From Thalassospira profundimaris (lineage in GTDB: Bacteria; Pseudomonadota; Alphaproteobacteria; Rhodospirillales; Thalassospiraceae), in assembly GCF_003326675.1 (NCBI RefSeq), contig NZ_JPWF01000003.1:248001-312000 (forward strand): a stretch of 64,000 nucleotides of DNA. Reading direction: 5' to 3'. Under the pieces are notes generated by a model. It was not told where the DNA came from. It ran no database searches and saw only the letters and a list, made by a program, of their open reading frames with translations. A program made the position numbers and the translations under genes. Shown piece after piece: positions 1 to 9,392 of this stretch (its first letter is position 1; each line of letters starts with the position of its first letter).

Positions 1-1
1 T

Positions 2-1210
2 ACGACCGGCAGTGACATGATCTTTGACGGAATCAAGCGGTTGCTTCCGGGCGAGACCATTGTGTTAAACAATGGCCGTATCATTGAACGCCGCCGTCGC
101 CAGATATTGCGCGATACAGGGGCCGTTGGCACCAACCTTGAAACCGCACTGACCGATTGGGATCGGGTTTTTGAAGAATCCGTTCGTTTGCATCAGCGTT
201 CCGACGTGGATTACTCCATGTTCCTTTCGGGTGGGGTAGATAGTGCGTCATTGCTTGGCATGATGCATCGCCTTAACGAGCGTCCTGTAACGGCCTATAC
301 CGCTGCGTTCGAGGCATCCAGTGTCCATGATGAGCGCCAGATTGCGCGCGAAGTGGCCAAGGCGTGCAACGCCAACCATATCGAAATCATGTTTAGCGAA
401 GATGACTTCTGGACCCTGTTGCCCGACGTTGCCGCACGAATGGATGACCCGGTTGCCGATTATGCGGTACTTCCGACCTATAAGCTGGCCAACGAAGCGG
501 CACGTGATTTCAAGGTTGTGCTTTGTGGTGAGGGTGGGGACGAGCTGTTTGGCGGTTATGGTCGATATCGTTCCGTCACGCGTCCATTGCTGCTTGGCGG
601 ACGTGTCATGCGTTCCAAGGGGACCTTTGACAAGATTGATGTCTTGCGGCCCAGTGTTCTTGAAGGATGGCGTGATGGTATTGCCGCATCCGAAAGCCGC
701 GAAAACCGGGGCAAGCGTTCCCGACTTGCTGTTGCGCAGGCGGTGGATTGCTCGGACTGGTTGCCCAATGATTTGCTGATCAAACTTGATCGCATGTTGA
801 TGGCCCATGGACTGGAGGGACGGACTCCGTTCCTTGACCCGATGGTTGCAGATTTCGCCTATCAGTTGCCTGATCGGCTTAAGGTCCGAAAAGGGGTTGG
901 CAAATTCCTGCTTCGAAGCTGGCTTGAACGCTGTTTGCCGATGGCCCATCCCTTTGCCAAAAAGCGCGGATTTACGGTGCCGGTTGGTGAATGGATTGCA
1001 GCCAAGGGCAAGCGTCTTGGCCCGCTGGTCGCGCAGCAGGCGGGTGTTCTTGAAATTGCCGATCCGGCAGCGGTGGAAAAGCTGTTCAATACAGCGGGCA
1101 AGAAAGAAGGGGCGGCGTGCTGGCATCTTCTTTTCTATGCCTTGTGGCATCAGGCCAACGTATTGGGCCAAGCCCCGGAACAAGACGTATTTGAAACGCT
1201 GGCTTCCTGA
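2..1210 (+). CDS. Asparagine synthase (glutamine-hydrolysing), C-terminal part, cut by window start
   Basis: The frame is open to the left edge, and residues before the first ATG (position 17) fit the family, so the N-terminal glutaminase domain lies outside the window. Counting from that ATG, the ATP-pyrophosphatase loop SGGVDS is at residues 71-76, DDP at 143-145 and CGEGGDELFGGYGRY at about 170-184, all typical of the AsnB synthetase domain. The enzyme amidates aspartate, or a related carboxylate, using ATP and glutamine ammonia. Many such paralogues sit in exopolysaccharide or peptide clusters rather than serving asparagine synthesis, so the substrate is open. The stop at 1208-1210 is 36 bases before the next gene, which runs the same way. 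Confidence 0.9.
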   Translation, partial: TTGSDMIFDGIKRLLPGETIVLNNGRIIERRRRQILRDTGAVGTNLETALTDWDRVFEESVRLHQRSDVDYSMFLSGGVDSASLLGMMHRLNERPVTAYTAAFEASSVHDERQIAREVAKACNANHIEIMFSEDDFWTLLPDVAARMDDPVADYAVLPTYKLANEAARDFKVVLCGEGGDELFGGYGRYRSVTRPLLLGGRVMRSKGTFDKIDVLRPSVLEGWRDGIAASESRENRGKRSRLAVAQAVDCSDWLPNDLLIKLDRMLMAHGLEGRTPFLDPMVADFAYQLPDRLKVRKGVGKFLLRSWLERCLPMAHPFAKKRGFTVPVGEWIAAKGKRLGPLVAQQAGVLEIADPAAVEKLFNTAGKKEGAACWHLLFYALWHQANVLGQAPEQDVFETLAS

Positions 1211-1246
1211 AAACGGGTAAGCCGAGTTCAGCCGAAAGGCCGTTAA

Positions 1247-1618
1247 ATGCCAAAGGTCCGACCATCCGCCTTGATGATAGTTCCCAATCTTTTGCGTACT
1301 TTGATGCGCAGTGATGTTGGGGTGAAATCCAAGGTCTTGTTGCTTGGGGGCTTGATCTATTTGATCAGTCCGGTTGATCTTTTACCCGATGTTCTGGTGG
1401 GCGTAGGATGGCTTGACGATCTTGTTATTGTGCCTTTGCTGGGCTGGCTTTCCTATCGCAGTCTGCCTGTTGATGTGCAGAGCGACGTCGTACCCAAAGG
1501 GCAGGATGCGGACACATTATCGCGCCGAATTTTCCTGTATCTTGGTTTTTTGATCCTTGCGGTGGTCTTGATCCTGATCTTTTCAGGGGCAGACAATCCA
1601 AACCTGTCGGTCAGTTGA
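1247..1618 (+). CDS. DUF1232 (YkvA-type) membrane protein
   Basis: This 123-residue protein carries the DUF1232 hallmark around residues 40-62 (YLISPVDLLPD followed by GWLDD and a hydrophobic stretch). A second membrane segment follows at about residues 98-117 (FLYLGFLILAVVLILIF). The function of the family is not established; members are small inner-membrane proteins. It lies 36 bases after the asparagine synthase gene on the same strand and may be co-transcribed. The ATG at 1247 is the only in-frame start upstream of the conserved domain. Confidence 0.8.
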   Translation: MPKVRPSALMIVPNLLRTLMRSDVGVKSKVLLLGGLIYLISPVDLLPDVLVGVGWLDDLVIVPLLGWLSYRSLPVDVQSDVVPKGQDADTLSRRIFLYLGFLILAVVLILIFSGADNPNLSVS

Positions 1619-1720
1619 TCCGGGGTTTTTGCCAAGCTGTTACCCATTGGTCGATTTGACGCGGTGTGGGCCGGTGACTACCTTTGAGGCACATAACATG
1701 ATCAAAGGTGGAGGCATCCG

Positions 1721-2719
1721 ATGGCTGAGACATTCCGCGCACTGGTTCTGGATCAACAGGACAAATCCATTTCCGCAAGTTTCAAAACACTTTCAATGGA
1801 TGATCTGCCCGACGGTGATGTGCTTGTGCGCGTGAACTGGTCGACCCTGAATTACAAGGACGGCATGATCCTGAACGGATTGGGACGACTGGTTCGAACC
1901 TATCCGCATGTGCCTGGCGTTGATTTCTCGGGGCAGGTGGTTTCCTCAAACGATGATCGCTACAAGCCCGCTGACGAGGTCATTTTGACAGGTTGGCGCG
2001 TGGGCGAGGCCCATTGGGGCGGATATGGACAGATGGCACGTGTAAAGGCCGATTGGCTGGTGCCGCTTCCCGACGGACTTGATGGTGCGCAGGCCATGGC
2101 AATTGGCACCGCCGGCTTTACATCGATGCTCGCTGTCATGGCGCTTGAAGAACAGGGGGTTTCACCAGATCAGGATGGAGAGGTCCTTGTGACCGGGGCT
2201 GCTGGTGGTGTTGGTTCAGTTGCTGTTTCGATCCTGGCAGCACTTGGATACAGGGTTGCCGCATCGACAGGGCGCGAAGAAACCCATGCTTATTTGCGTG
2301 ATCTGGGCGCAACGACAATCATCGACCGCAATGAGCTTACCGATACCAGCCGGCCGCTTTTGACAGAACGCTGGGTCGGGGCAATTGACAGTGTCGGCAG
2401 TACGACGCTTGCCCATGTCTTGTCCGAGATGAAATATCACGGCGTTGTTTCGGCCTGTGGATTGGCCGGTGGGCCGGATTTACCGGCAACCGTAATTCCG
2501 TTCCTGTTACGCGGGGTAAAGCTGATCGGTATTGATTCGGTGATGTGTCCCTATGAAACGCGTTTACGTGCGTGGGAACGCCTTGCCCGTGAACTGCCAA
2601 AAGATCACTTAAGTGCGGCAACGACCAAGGTTTCCCTGTCTGATATCCTTCCATGGGGTGAAAAGATTTTGAAAGGCCAGGTCAAAGGTCGGCTTCTTGT
2701 TGATGTGCAGGATTGCTAG
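1721..2719 (+). CDS. acuI: AcuI/YhdH-type acrylyl-CoA reductase (MDR oxidoreductase)
   Basis: A 332-residue NADPH-dependent reductase of the quinone oxidoreductase branch of the medium-chain dehydrogenases. The N-terminal GroES-like part contains NYKDGMILNGLGR and PGVDFSG (residues about 44-70). The Rossmann motif GAAGGVGSVA is at about residues 157-166. The LGRLVRTYPHVPG segment and total length fit the YhdH/AcuI family, which reduces acryloyl-CoA to propionyl-CoA and in marine bacteria detoxifies acrylate from DMSP breakdown. No other DMSP gene is visible in the window, so that role is inferred from the family only. A GGTGGAGG ribosome site at about 1707-1714 supports the ATG at 1721. Confidence 0.8.
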   Translation: MAETFRALVLDQQDKSISASFKTLSMDDLPDGDVLVRVNWSTLNYKDGMILNGLGRLVRTYPHVPGVDFSGQVVSSNDDRYKPADEVILTGWRVGEAHWGGYGQMARVKADWLVPLPDGLDGAQAMAIGTAGFTSMLAVMALEEQGVSPDQDGEVLVTGAAGGVGSVAVSILAALGYRVAASTGREETHAYLRDLGATTIIDRNELTDTSRPLLTERWVGAIDSVGSTTLAHVLSEMKYHGVVSACGLAGGPDLPATVIPFLLRGVKLIGIDSVMCPYETRLRAWERLARELPKDHLSAATTKVSLSDILPWGEKILKGQVKGRLLVDVQDC

Positions 2720-2808
2720 CAGACCCGAAACCATGCAGAATCAGCGTGTTCCTGTGCTGATGCTCAGCGCATCGGAGCACGCGTATCTGATAGTTGGAAA
2801 ATGTAACG

Positions 2809-4764
2809 ATGCCTGAACAACGGTTTCGAATTCTTCTTGTAGAAGATAACCCCGGCGACGCATTTCTGGTGCGAACGCTTCTGGAAGAAACCGGTGAACC
2901 GTTCGATATTGAACATCGAAGCGACCTGGCATCGGCAATGGCTGTTCTGAATGGGACCGGGGCGGATGCCCTATTCGATGTGGTGTTGCTTGATCTGACA
3001 TTGCCCGATTCATCGGGTGTGGCGACGATCAGCAGAATACGCAGTTGCGCGAATACTGCCCCTGTTGTCGTCCTGACCGGTCACAAGGACGAAGAACTTG
3101 CCTTTGAAGCACTTCAACACGGTGCAGAAGACTATCTGACCAAAGAATTCCCGGACGGACGCACCATTCGCCGATCTATCCGCTATGCGATTGAGCGTTC
3201 CCGTGCGGAACGTGCCCTTAAGGAAAGTGAAGAACGTTACCGCAAGCTGGTAGAACTTGCCCCGGAACTGATCGCGATCCTGAGCAGCGAGGAAATCGTC
3301 TATGTCAACCAGCAGGGTGTTAGCATCCTAAAGGCGGATGACAGCAACGCCTTGATTGGTCGTTCCTTTATGGAGATGGTGCATCCTGCCAGTCGGGATA
3401 TACTTGGCGAATATATTGCCCGCTACCAGGGTGGCTATGGCGGGCGGGCGGACTTTACAATCATGTGTCAACGTCCCGATGGCGAGAATGTCGAACTGGA
3501 AGTTTCTGCCATTGCGTTCACCCATGAAGGGGCGCCGGCAATGTTGATGCTGGCCGAAGACGTTACCGAGAAGCGGAAAATTGAACGGCAGCTTGTTCAG
3601 ACGTCAAAGCTTGCAACCTTGGGCGAGATGGCCGCATCTGTCGCCCACGAGATGAACCAGCCGCTTAATGTCATTCGGATGGCTGCGGATACCTGCGCAT
3701 TGCAGTATGACCTTGATGCAGTCAAACCCGCCTTTCAGCGTGAAAGGTTGTCACTGATCAGCAGTCAGACCGAACGTATGTCGGAAATCATCAAGCATCT
3801 GCAAATCTATAGTCGCCCGGACGATGATGATTTTGTGCCTTTTGATCCGATGAAGGCGGTGATGCGATCAGTTGATATGATCGAACATGATTGTCGTTTG
3901 TCAGGGATCATGATTGACGTCGTGCCGCCCGCACAGGGCTGTCTGGTTAATGGACGACAGGTTCAGCTTGAACAGGTCATGGTCAATATGCTGACCAATG
4001 CACGTGATGCGATTAACGAGAATGCGGATGATGGCAGTATCGGCGGCTTGATCCGTGTGAGTGCCATGGTTGACGAAACTCACAAGGTCCTGAAGCTCGC
4101 CGTTAATGACAATGGCGGTGGGGTGCCCGAAGCGGCCATTGACCTGTTGTTCCATCCGTTCTTTACGACCAAGGATGTCGGCAAGGGTACTGGTCTTGGA
4201 TTGTCCGTCAGCTTTGGAATTGTCGAGGCAATGGGCGGCAAGATCGATGTGCGCAATGAAGGGGATGGCGCCTGTTTCGAAGTGATGTTGCCGATCGCGA
4301 GTTTTGGTAGTGACGGGTTGGATCAGGATGATGAGGATCTTGATGAATGCCTTCCTGTCGAAACCGGTGCAAATGCGGCATCACGCAGCAAGACGCGGAT
4401 CCTTGTCGTTGATGACGAAATCGACGCCATGGAAATTATTTCCGGATATCTGGAAGCCCAAGGCTACAGCGTGTCAGCTGCGAGTAATGGCGAGGATGCC
4501 CTTGCCATATCCGGGATCATACAGCCCAATATCCTGATTACAGACATCCGGATGCCCCAGATGGACGGTAATTCCTTGGTCAAGGAACTTCGAAGCCGCG
4601 ATCCGGCATTGCCGGTTATTGTGATGACAGGGCATCCGGGCGATGCTGATCGTCCGGTTGATGACGATGGTGCAGATGCCCCGGTCATGGTGATGTCCAA
4701 GCCGCTGAACCTTAAGGAGCTTCTGGGGATTCTCGACGAACTATCTGAAGTGTGCGGCGAATAG
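2809..4764 (+). CDS. Hybrid sensor histidine kinase, REC-PAS-HisKA-HATPase-REC
   Basis: I prefer the ATG at 2809 to the upstream TTG at 2794 because the protein then opens directly into a receiver domain and GGAAA (2796-2800) is well spaced. Domains in order: receiver with phospho-acceptor Asp62 (LLDLTLPD), PAS domain at about 135-255, dimerisation helix with His280 in VAHEMNQPLN, ATPase with the GKGTGLGLS box, and a second receiver with Asp579 (ITDIRMPQMDG). No membrane segment is visible, so the kinase is probably cytosolic. The leading receiver suggests it is itself the target of another kinase. It converges on a LuxR-type regulator just downstream, a plausible but unproven partner. Confidence 0.9.
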   Translation: MPEQRFRILLVEDNPGDAFLVRTLLEETGEPFDIEHRSDLASAMAVLNGTGADALFDVVLLDLTLPDSSGVATISRIRSCANTAPVVVLTGHKDEELAFEALQHGAEDYLTKEFPDGRTIRRSIRYAIERSRAERALKESEERYRKLVELAPELIAILSSEEIVYVNQQGVSILKADDSNALIGRSFMEMVHPASRDILGEYIARYQGGYGGRADFTIMCQRPDGENVELEVSAIAFTHEGAPAMLMLAEDVTEKRKIERQLVQTSKLATLGEMAASVAHEMNQPLNVIRMAADTCALQYDLDAVKPAFQRERLSLISSQTERMSEIIKHLQIYSRPDDDDFVPFDPMKAVMRSVDMIEHDCRLSGIMIDVVPPAQGCLVNGRQVQLEQVMVNMLTNARDAINENADDGSIGGLIRVSAMVDETHKVLKLAVNDNGGGVPEAAIDLLFHPFFTTKDVGKGTGLGLSVSFGIVEAMGGKIDVRNEGDGACFEVMLPIASFGSDGLDQDDEDLDECLPVETGANAASRSKTRILVVDDEIDAMEIISGYLEAQGYSVSAASNGEDALAISGIIQPNILITDIRMPQMDGNSLVKELRSRDPALPVIVMTGHPGDADRPVDDDGADAPVMVMSKPLNLKELLGILDELSEVCGE

Positions 4765-4792
4765 GGCGATTGCCATATCTCAAAAGTCCAAA

Positions 4793-4818
4793 GAAAACCC
4801 GGCAGATGCCGGGTTTTC
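4793..4818. terminator. Bidirectional intrinsic terminator
   Basis: A perfect 11-bp stem (4793-4803 with 4808-4818) and an AGAT loop, flanked by A and T runs, between the convergent kinase and response regulator genes. It would end transcription from both sides. Confidence 0.85.
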
Positions 4819-4841
4819 TATGTCTGCTATTTCGCCAGCGC

Positions 4842-5495
4842 TTAAGCTTCCCAGCCCAGCTGCATGGCAATTTTAACCGCCTGTGTTCGGTTTGCAGCAC
4901 CAAGCTTCTTGAAAATGCCGGTCAAATGAACTTTGACGGTGATTTCACGAACGGTCAGCTGCTTGGCAATTTCCTTGTTCGACAGACCTTTGGTCAAAAG
5001 ACCCAGAACTTCGCGTTCACGATTGGTCAGCTGACGCAATGGATTGTCCGGCGCAAGACCATCAAGATCAATTTCACCCGGACGGATCTGTGAACCATCA
5101 TCTTCAAGCAGGGCAGACGGGATGTATTTTTCCCCTGACAGGATCAGGCGCAAGGCGTTGATCAGTGACTTGCCCGACAAAGTCTTTGGCAGATAGCCCG
5201 ATGCTCCGTGTTCCAGCGCGTTCAGAACGTCACTGCGCTTAACGGAGCCGGACAAAATGACGACCGGAATCTCAGGATGTTTCTGGCGCATGACCGTGAG
5301 GCCCGAAAGGCCATTCATACCCGGCATGTTCAGATCAAGGATTGTCAGTTCGACATTGGTTTCGCCATCAACAACGGCAAGTGCCTCTGCGAAATCCTTC
5401 GCTTGCGCGACTTCTACTTCCGGCGCTGCGAGTTTTAGGAAGGAAGTGATCCCGTCTCTGACGAGATCGTGGTCGTCTGCTAGCAGGATGTTCAT
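4842..5495 (-). CDS. Response regulator, REC plus LuxR-type HTH
   Basis: The protein opens with the receiver acidic cluster (LLADDHD) and has phospho-acceptor Asp54 in LDLNMPGMNG; the conserved Lys is in GYLPKTLSG. The C-terminal LuxR/NarL DNA-binding domain contains LTNREREVLGLL and LSNKEIAKQL. Start: the ATG at 5495 puts the receiver at residue 1; an ATG nine codons upstream (5522) is possible but less typical. Its gene converges with the hybrid kinase gene. It is clearly paralogous to the regulator at 47321-47998: both begin with M-x-ILLADDHDLVR, share Asp54 and the GYLPKTL/GFIPKTL segment, and both end in an REITVK helix. Confidence 0.9.
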   Translation of the reverse strand: MNILLADDHDLVRDGITSFLKLAAPEVEVAQAKDFAEALAVVDGETNVELTILDLNMPGMNGLSGLTVMRQKHPEIPVVILSGSVKRSDVLNALEHGASGYLPKTLSGKSLINALRLILSGEKYIPSALLEDDGSQIRPGEIDLDGLAPDNPLRQLTNREREVLGLLTKGLSNKEIAKQLTVREITVKVHLTGIFKKLGAANRTQAVKIAMQLGWEA

Positions 5496-5782
5496 TTTTA
5501 TGCAGTACCCGTTCTTGTCCAAAGCTCTGACATCTGGCGACTGGCTTCGGAAACGCTTGCCGCATTGGTTATGCAGTTTCGCGCAATATCAAATTGTCAA
5601 TTCAAGCGTCCCCCCCGGACGCGAGCGCAGCATTCAACAAAACAGGGGGCGTGTCAAACGGCAGGATAGTTTCTGAAAACATTAACTATTCGATCAGATA
5701 GGGTCGATTGTCCAAGAGTCAATGTTTGTTCCCATATTGCATAGTATGTAGGAGGTTCAAAGGCGCCTGATGGTGTTCAGGG

Positions 5783-6559
5783 TCAAACGGAAATCGAAAA
5801 GATCTGCTGTGCGTTACCCTCATTCCGCGCATTTTTGTTCATGGATTCTTCCGGCGGGAAATTGGTGTTGTCGTTATTGTTTGTCGCGCGCTGCAGGCTT
5901 GCCTGACGGAAGGCTGCCATGTCTGCGCCCGATGGTGCATTTGGCGCCAAGGCTGCATTTTGAAGCGTCGCCAATGCGCGGTCCTGATCAGCTTTGCTAC
6001 CGGATGCAGAAACACTGACATCAACGTGCCCTCCGATGGCATAGGCGTTGCCATCCGGTCCGATCTGATAGGTATATTGTGGTGCTGATCCATATGGTCC
6101 GGCGGCAGCGGCGTGTGCCTCTTCTTCTTGTCGAACAGCTGAGTCACGTGCTTGCAACTGTGACACAACTGCTTTTTCTGCCGGGTCGAGATCAGTGTGA
6201 CTGGAAGGAGCTGCGGAATTATCGCTGTTCTGCTCGCTGGTTTTGACAGCTTCTCGATATTCCGCGCGACTTACACCACCTGCAACAGCCTGTGCCTCGG
6301 TAAGTGTTCTTGGGTCGACAATACGCGTTCGAACGCCATCAGATGCCTCGCCAGCGATGGCGTAGGGTGACAGAGTACCGCTGTTTCCCGATTGGCGCTG
6401 AACTTCAACAGCTTCATACTCTGCCAAAACGCGCCCGTCAGCGGTCTGCGCGATTTCCCGAACATTCAGGATAACGCCCAATCCACCACTGTTGGGGTTT
6501 GCAATGGTTTGACCAGCAGTAATCATCGTTGCCGTAATAATACCGTGTTCGGTTGACAT
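5783..6559 (-). CDS. SprA-related family protein with degenerate metalloprotease motif
   Basis: A 258-residue protein without signal peptide or clear membrane helix. The first 120 residues are low in recognisable motifs. Residues about 123-215 match the SprA-related family pattern: RDSAVRQEEEAH, YTYQIGPDGNAYAIGGHV and, after a short gap, AALAPNAPSGAD. In family members as I remember them the first segment reads RDxxVRxHExAH, a putative HExxH zinc site. Here the first His is Glu (EEEAH), so two-His zinc binding looks lost; translation of the minus strand around 6115-6150 confirms it. The C-terminus is Asn-rich and probably disordered. The family's function is unknown to me. It is transcribed alone, divergent from the epimerase. 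Confidence 0.65.
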   Translation of the reverse strand: MSTEHGIITATMITAGQTIANPNSGGLGVILNVREIAQTADGRVLAEYEAVEVQRQSGNSGTLSPYAIAGEASDGVRTRIVDPRTLTEAQAVAGGVSRAEYREAVKTSEQNSDNSAAPSSHTDLDPAEKAVVSQLQARDSAVRQEEEAHAAAAGPYGSAPQYTYQIGPDGNAYAIGGHVDVSVSASGSKADQDRALATLQNAALAPNAPSGADMAAFRQASLQRATNNNDNTNFPPEESMNKNARNEGNAQQIFSISV

Positions 6560-6736
6560 GACCTACATAACGCAGGGTAGCAGAAAGTATGTTTGGAGTC
6601 TCGTATGTGATTCTTGATGCTCACTGTCACAGGCTCATGTCTTGCTTAGCCACGGCCTTGCTGCTATCAGAATTGCCAAATTCCGGCGATATGATGATGG
6701 TCGCTGCGTTCGGTTTACTCAGGAACTCGCAAACAT

Positions 6737-7768
6737 ATGTCTAGCTTCGTTATCCCATCCAATGAAAAAGTCCTCGTCACAGGTGCTGCCGGCTTTATCG
6801 GTTCGCATTTATGCCTGAAGCTGCTCGAACAGGGTTCGACAGTCATCGGGCTGGATAACGTCAATGACTATTATGATGTGAACCTGAAAGAAGCACGCTT
6901 GGCGCGTTTGGAAGGCAAGCCGGGCTTCAAGTTTGTTCGTATGGACCTTGAAAATCGCGAAGGCATCGCAGACCTGTTTGCAACAGAAAAGCCGACTTAT
7001 GTCGTCAACCTGGCAGCCCAGGCGGGCGTCCGTTATTCGATTGAAAACCCGCATGCTTACATTGATGCGAACCTGGTTGGGTTTACCAATATTCTTGAAG
7101 GATGCCGCCACAACGGTGTGAAGCACCTTGTTTATGCCTCAAGCAGCTCTGTTTACGGTATGAACACTGAAATGCCGTTCTCGGTGCATCACAATGTCGA
7201 TCACCCGATCAGTCTTTACGCGGCTTCAAAGAAAGCCAACGAGCTGATGGCGCATACCTATAGCCATCTCTATCGTCTGCCGACGACCGGACTGCGTTTC
7301 TTCACTGTTTATGGTCCATGGGGACGGCCGGATATGGCTTTGTTCCTGTTTACCAAGGCGATCCTTGAAGGGCGTCCGATCAATGTCTTCAACGAAGGCA
7401 AGATGCGCCGTGATTTCACCTATATCGATGACATCGTCGAAGGTGTTTACCGGTGTATTTCGACTGTCGCGCAGCCAAATCCGGAATGGAACTCGGCCAA
7501 GCCGGATCCGGCGACCAGTTCGGCCCCGTATCGTGTGTTCAATATCGGCAACAATAGCCCGGTTGAGCTGATGTATATGATCGAGACAATCGAGAAGGCG
7601 CTTGGAAAAACGGCTGAAAAGAACATGCTGCCAATGCAGGATGGTGACGTGCCTGCGACTTATGCAGATGTCGAAGCTTTGACCGATGCTGTTGGTTTCA
7701 AACCTGCGACATCAATTGAAACCGGGATCGGCAACTTTGTTGAATGGTACCGATCCTTTTACGGATAA
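6737..7768 (+). CDS. NAD-dependent epimerase, UDP-glucuronate 4-epimerase-like
   Basis: An extended short-chain dehydrogenase of 343 residues. NAD-binding GAAGFIGSH is at residues 16-24, the active-site Tyr161 and Lys165 form YAASK, and SSSSVYG precedes them. [17 protein letters not shown] near residues 39-55 and [13 protein letters not shown] are typical of UDP-glucuronate 4-epimerases, which make UDP-galacturonate for surface polysaccharides. The following gene, six bases downstream, encodes a flippase, which supports a role in envelope glycan synthesis. The exact nucleotide sugar cannot be fixed from sequence. Confidence 0.85.
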   Translation: MSSFVIPSNEKVLVTGAAGFIGSHLCLKLLEQGSTVIGLDNVNDYYDVNLKEARLARLEGKPGFKFVRMDLENREGIADLFATEKPTYVVNLAAQAGVRYSIENPHAYIDANLVGFTNILEGCRHNGVKHLVYASSSSVYGMNTEMPFSVHHNVDHPISLYAASKKANELMAHTYSHLYRLPTTGLRFFTVYGPWGRPDMALFLFTKAILEGRPINVFNEGKMRRDFTYIDDIVEGVYRCISTVAQPNPEWNSAKPDPATSSAPYRVFNIGNNSPVELMYMIETIEKALGKTAEKNMLPMQDGDVPATYADVEALTDAVGFKPATSIETGIGNFVEWYRSFYG

Positions 7769-7774
7769 GCTGAT

Positions 7775-9058
7775 TTGAAATTTGCCGCGATCTTCGTGCT
7801 GTTCGCCAATGCGTTTTCGGCGGGCATGATGTTTCTGGCCAGCGTGTTTATTTCACGTTATGGCGGCAAGGAGCTTTTCGGCTTTTTCTCGGTTGTACTT
7901 GGGTTGATTATCTCGGCTACTCCTATCGCTACATTCGGTATGGAGACCGCGATTGTCAGGTTTTTGCCAAAGTACAGAGAAGAAGGACAAAGGCATCTCG
8001 TCAGCGGGATGCAGCGCTTTGTCTTGCTGTTCGCAGCCGTCTTGTCGCTTATTGGCGCCGTCGTGCTTGCCGTCATTCTTGTCCGTTTCCGGCATTACAG
8101 TTTCGAAATCGGTTTTGCCGCAGGTTTATGCCTGCCCTTTGCTGTTATCTTGTCAGTTCTGCAAGGTGCCATTCGCGCGGATGCTAACGTGTCGCGAGCT
8201 GTGGTCGGCGAGGCCGTTGTTCGGCCTTTCGTGTTTGCGATCTGTCTTTTGACCATTTATTTCAGCGCATTTGGCAAGTTGGATTTATTGACAGTCGTCA
8301 GTTCCTACGCTGTGGCGTTGTTTATCGCCATGCTCTCAGCGCTTTTCCTTGTGTTTAAGGGGCGCTACATAAAGTGGGCAAGCGCATTCCGTCCAAGCTT
8401 GAAAGACATACGGCTCTGGCTGCAATTGGGGCTTAATGTCCTGTTTTCCCAGTTGTCGATTGCATTACTCAATCAGTCACCGGTAATTCTGGCAGGCACA
8501 TTACTTTCTGCTTTTGATGCTGGCGAAATTGGCGCGGTTATTCGCTTGGCGATGCTGGTCGCATTCGCGCTTACTGCGGTCAACTCGGTTGTGGCACCAT
8601 TTTTGTCGCGGGCGATGACGCAAGAAGATACGTGGGAGCTACAATCACTGGTCTCGCGGGCAACAGGTTTCTCGATGTTGGTGGCGATCCCGGTCTGTGC
8701 TGTGTTCTTCGTCCTGGCTCCGGAATTGTTGTCGTTGTTCGGTAACGACTACTCTGGAGCTGTGCCTTATTTGAGGATCATGCTCATTGCCTATGCTGTT
8801 CAGGCAGCATGCGGCCCAAGTGTAGCCCTGTTGAATATGACCGGTATTCACCGCGCCATGACCAAGATTGTCTCGATTTGGGCCATAATTACGATGATCG
8901 GGCTTGCCGTTGCCATGATGCAACTTGGGATGATCGGTGGTGTCGTTGTCGCGGCATTGTCTGTGGCAGGTTATCCGATGATCCTTGCGATCCTGTGTCA
9001 CAAGACACTTGGCGTGGATCCCACGATCTGTTCGTTGCGGTTTTTAATTCGCCGTTAG
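7775..9058 (+). CDS. Oligosaccharide flippase (Wzx/MATE-like membrane protein)
   Basis: A 427-residue integral membrane protein with about twelve hydrophobic segments along its whole length, beginning FAAIFVLFANAFSAGMMFLA. The pattern, with paired helices and conserved Phe/Gly at segment starts, fits the polysaccharide exporter (Wzx/RfbX) branch of the MOP superfamily. These proteins move lipid-linked saccharides across the inner membrane. The start is a TTG at 7775, six bases after the epimerase stop; GGAT at 7763-7766 may be its ribosome site. Base composition is visibly more AT-rich than neighbouring housekeeping genes, common for surface glycan genes. Glycosyltransferases are not adjacent, so this is a partial or split glycan locus. 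Confidence 0.75.
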   Translation: MKFAAIFVLFANAFSAGMMFLASVFISRYGGKELFGFFSVVLGLIISATPIATFGMETAIVRFLPKYREEGQRHLVSGMQRFVLLFAAVLSLIGAVVLAVILVRFRHYSFEIGFAAGLCLPFAVILSVLQGAIRADANVSRAVVGEAVVRPFVFAICLLTIYFSAFGKLDLLTVVSSYAVALFIAMLSALFLVFKGRYIKWASAFRPSLKDIRLWLQLGLNVLFSQLSIALLNQSPVILAGTLLSAFDAGEIGAVIRLAMLVAFALTAVNSVVAPFLSRAMTQEDTWELQSLVSRATGFSMLVAIPVCAVFFVLAPELLSLFGNDYSGAVPYLRIMLIAYAVQAACGPSVALLNMTGIHRAMTKIVSIWAIITMIGLAVAMMQLGMIGGVVVAALSVAGYPMILAILCHKTLGVDPTICSLRFLIRR

Positions 9059-9089
9059 AACGCAAATTTTATGGATATTTGAAGCTGTT

Positions 9090-9157
9090 CCATCGTCAGA
9101 TATAATCTGACGATGGCGTGCAGGCATGTGCACCAGCCAATACAGCATAGCTGTATT
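9090..9157. repeat. Two adjacent perfect hairpins with ATA loops
   Basis: Hairpin 1 has a 12-bp perfect stem, 9090-9101 with 9105-9116. Hairpin 2 has an 8-bp perfect stem, 9139-9146 with 9150-9157. Both have a 3-base ATA loop. Neither has a T tract, so they are not standard terminators; they could stabilise or end the flippase message, or mark the end of the tRNA transcript coming from the other side. Confidence 0.55.
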
Positions 9158-9184
9158 TGCGTGCATTAAAAACAATGGGGGAAA

Positions 9185-9259
9185 TGGTGCTGCTGGGGAG
9201 ATTTGAACTCCCGGCCTCTCCCTTACCAAGGGAGTGCTCTACCCCTGAGCTACAGCAGC
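9185..9259 (-). tRNA. tRNA-Thr (anticodon GGT), copy 3 in transcription order
   Basis: A 75-base tRNA with encoded CCA end (9185-9187). The acceptor stem GCTGCTG pairs with CAGCAGC, the anticodon stem is CTCCC/GGGAG and the anticodon is GGT. It is identical to the two neighbouring copies. Confidence 0.95.
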
Positions 9260-9288
9260 CCGATATCATCAGGCAAAACGATGGGGGA

Positions 9289-9363
9289 TGGTGCTGCTGG
9301 GGAGATTTGAACTCCCGGCCTCTCCCTTACCAAGGGAGTGCTCTACCCCTGAGCTACAGCAGC
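9289..9363 (-). tRNA. tRNA-Thr (anticodon GGT), copy 2
   Basis: Same 75-base sequence, including the CCA end, as the copies at 9185 and 9393. Separated from each by 29 identical spacer bases. Confidence 0.95.
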
Positions 9364-9392
9364 CCGATATCATCAGGCAAAACGATGGGGGA

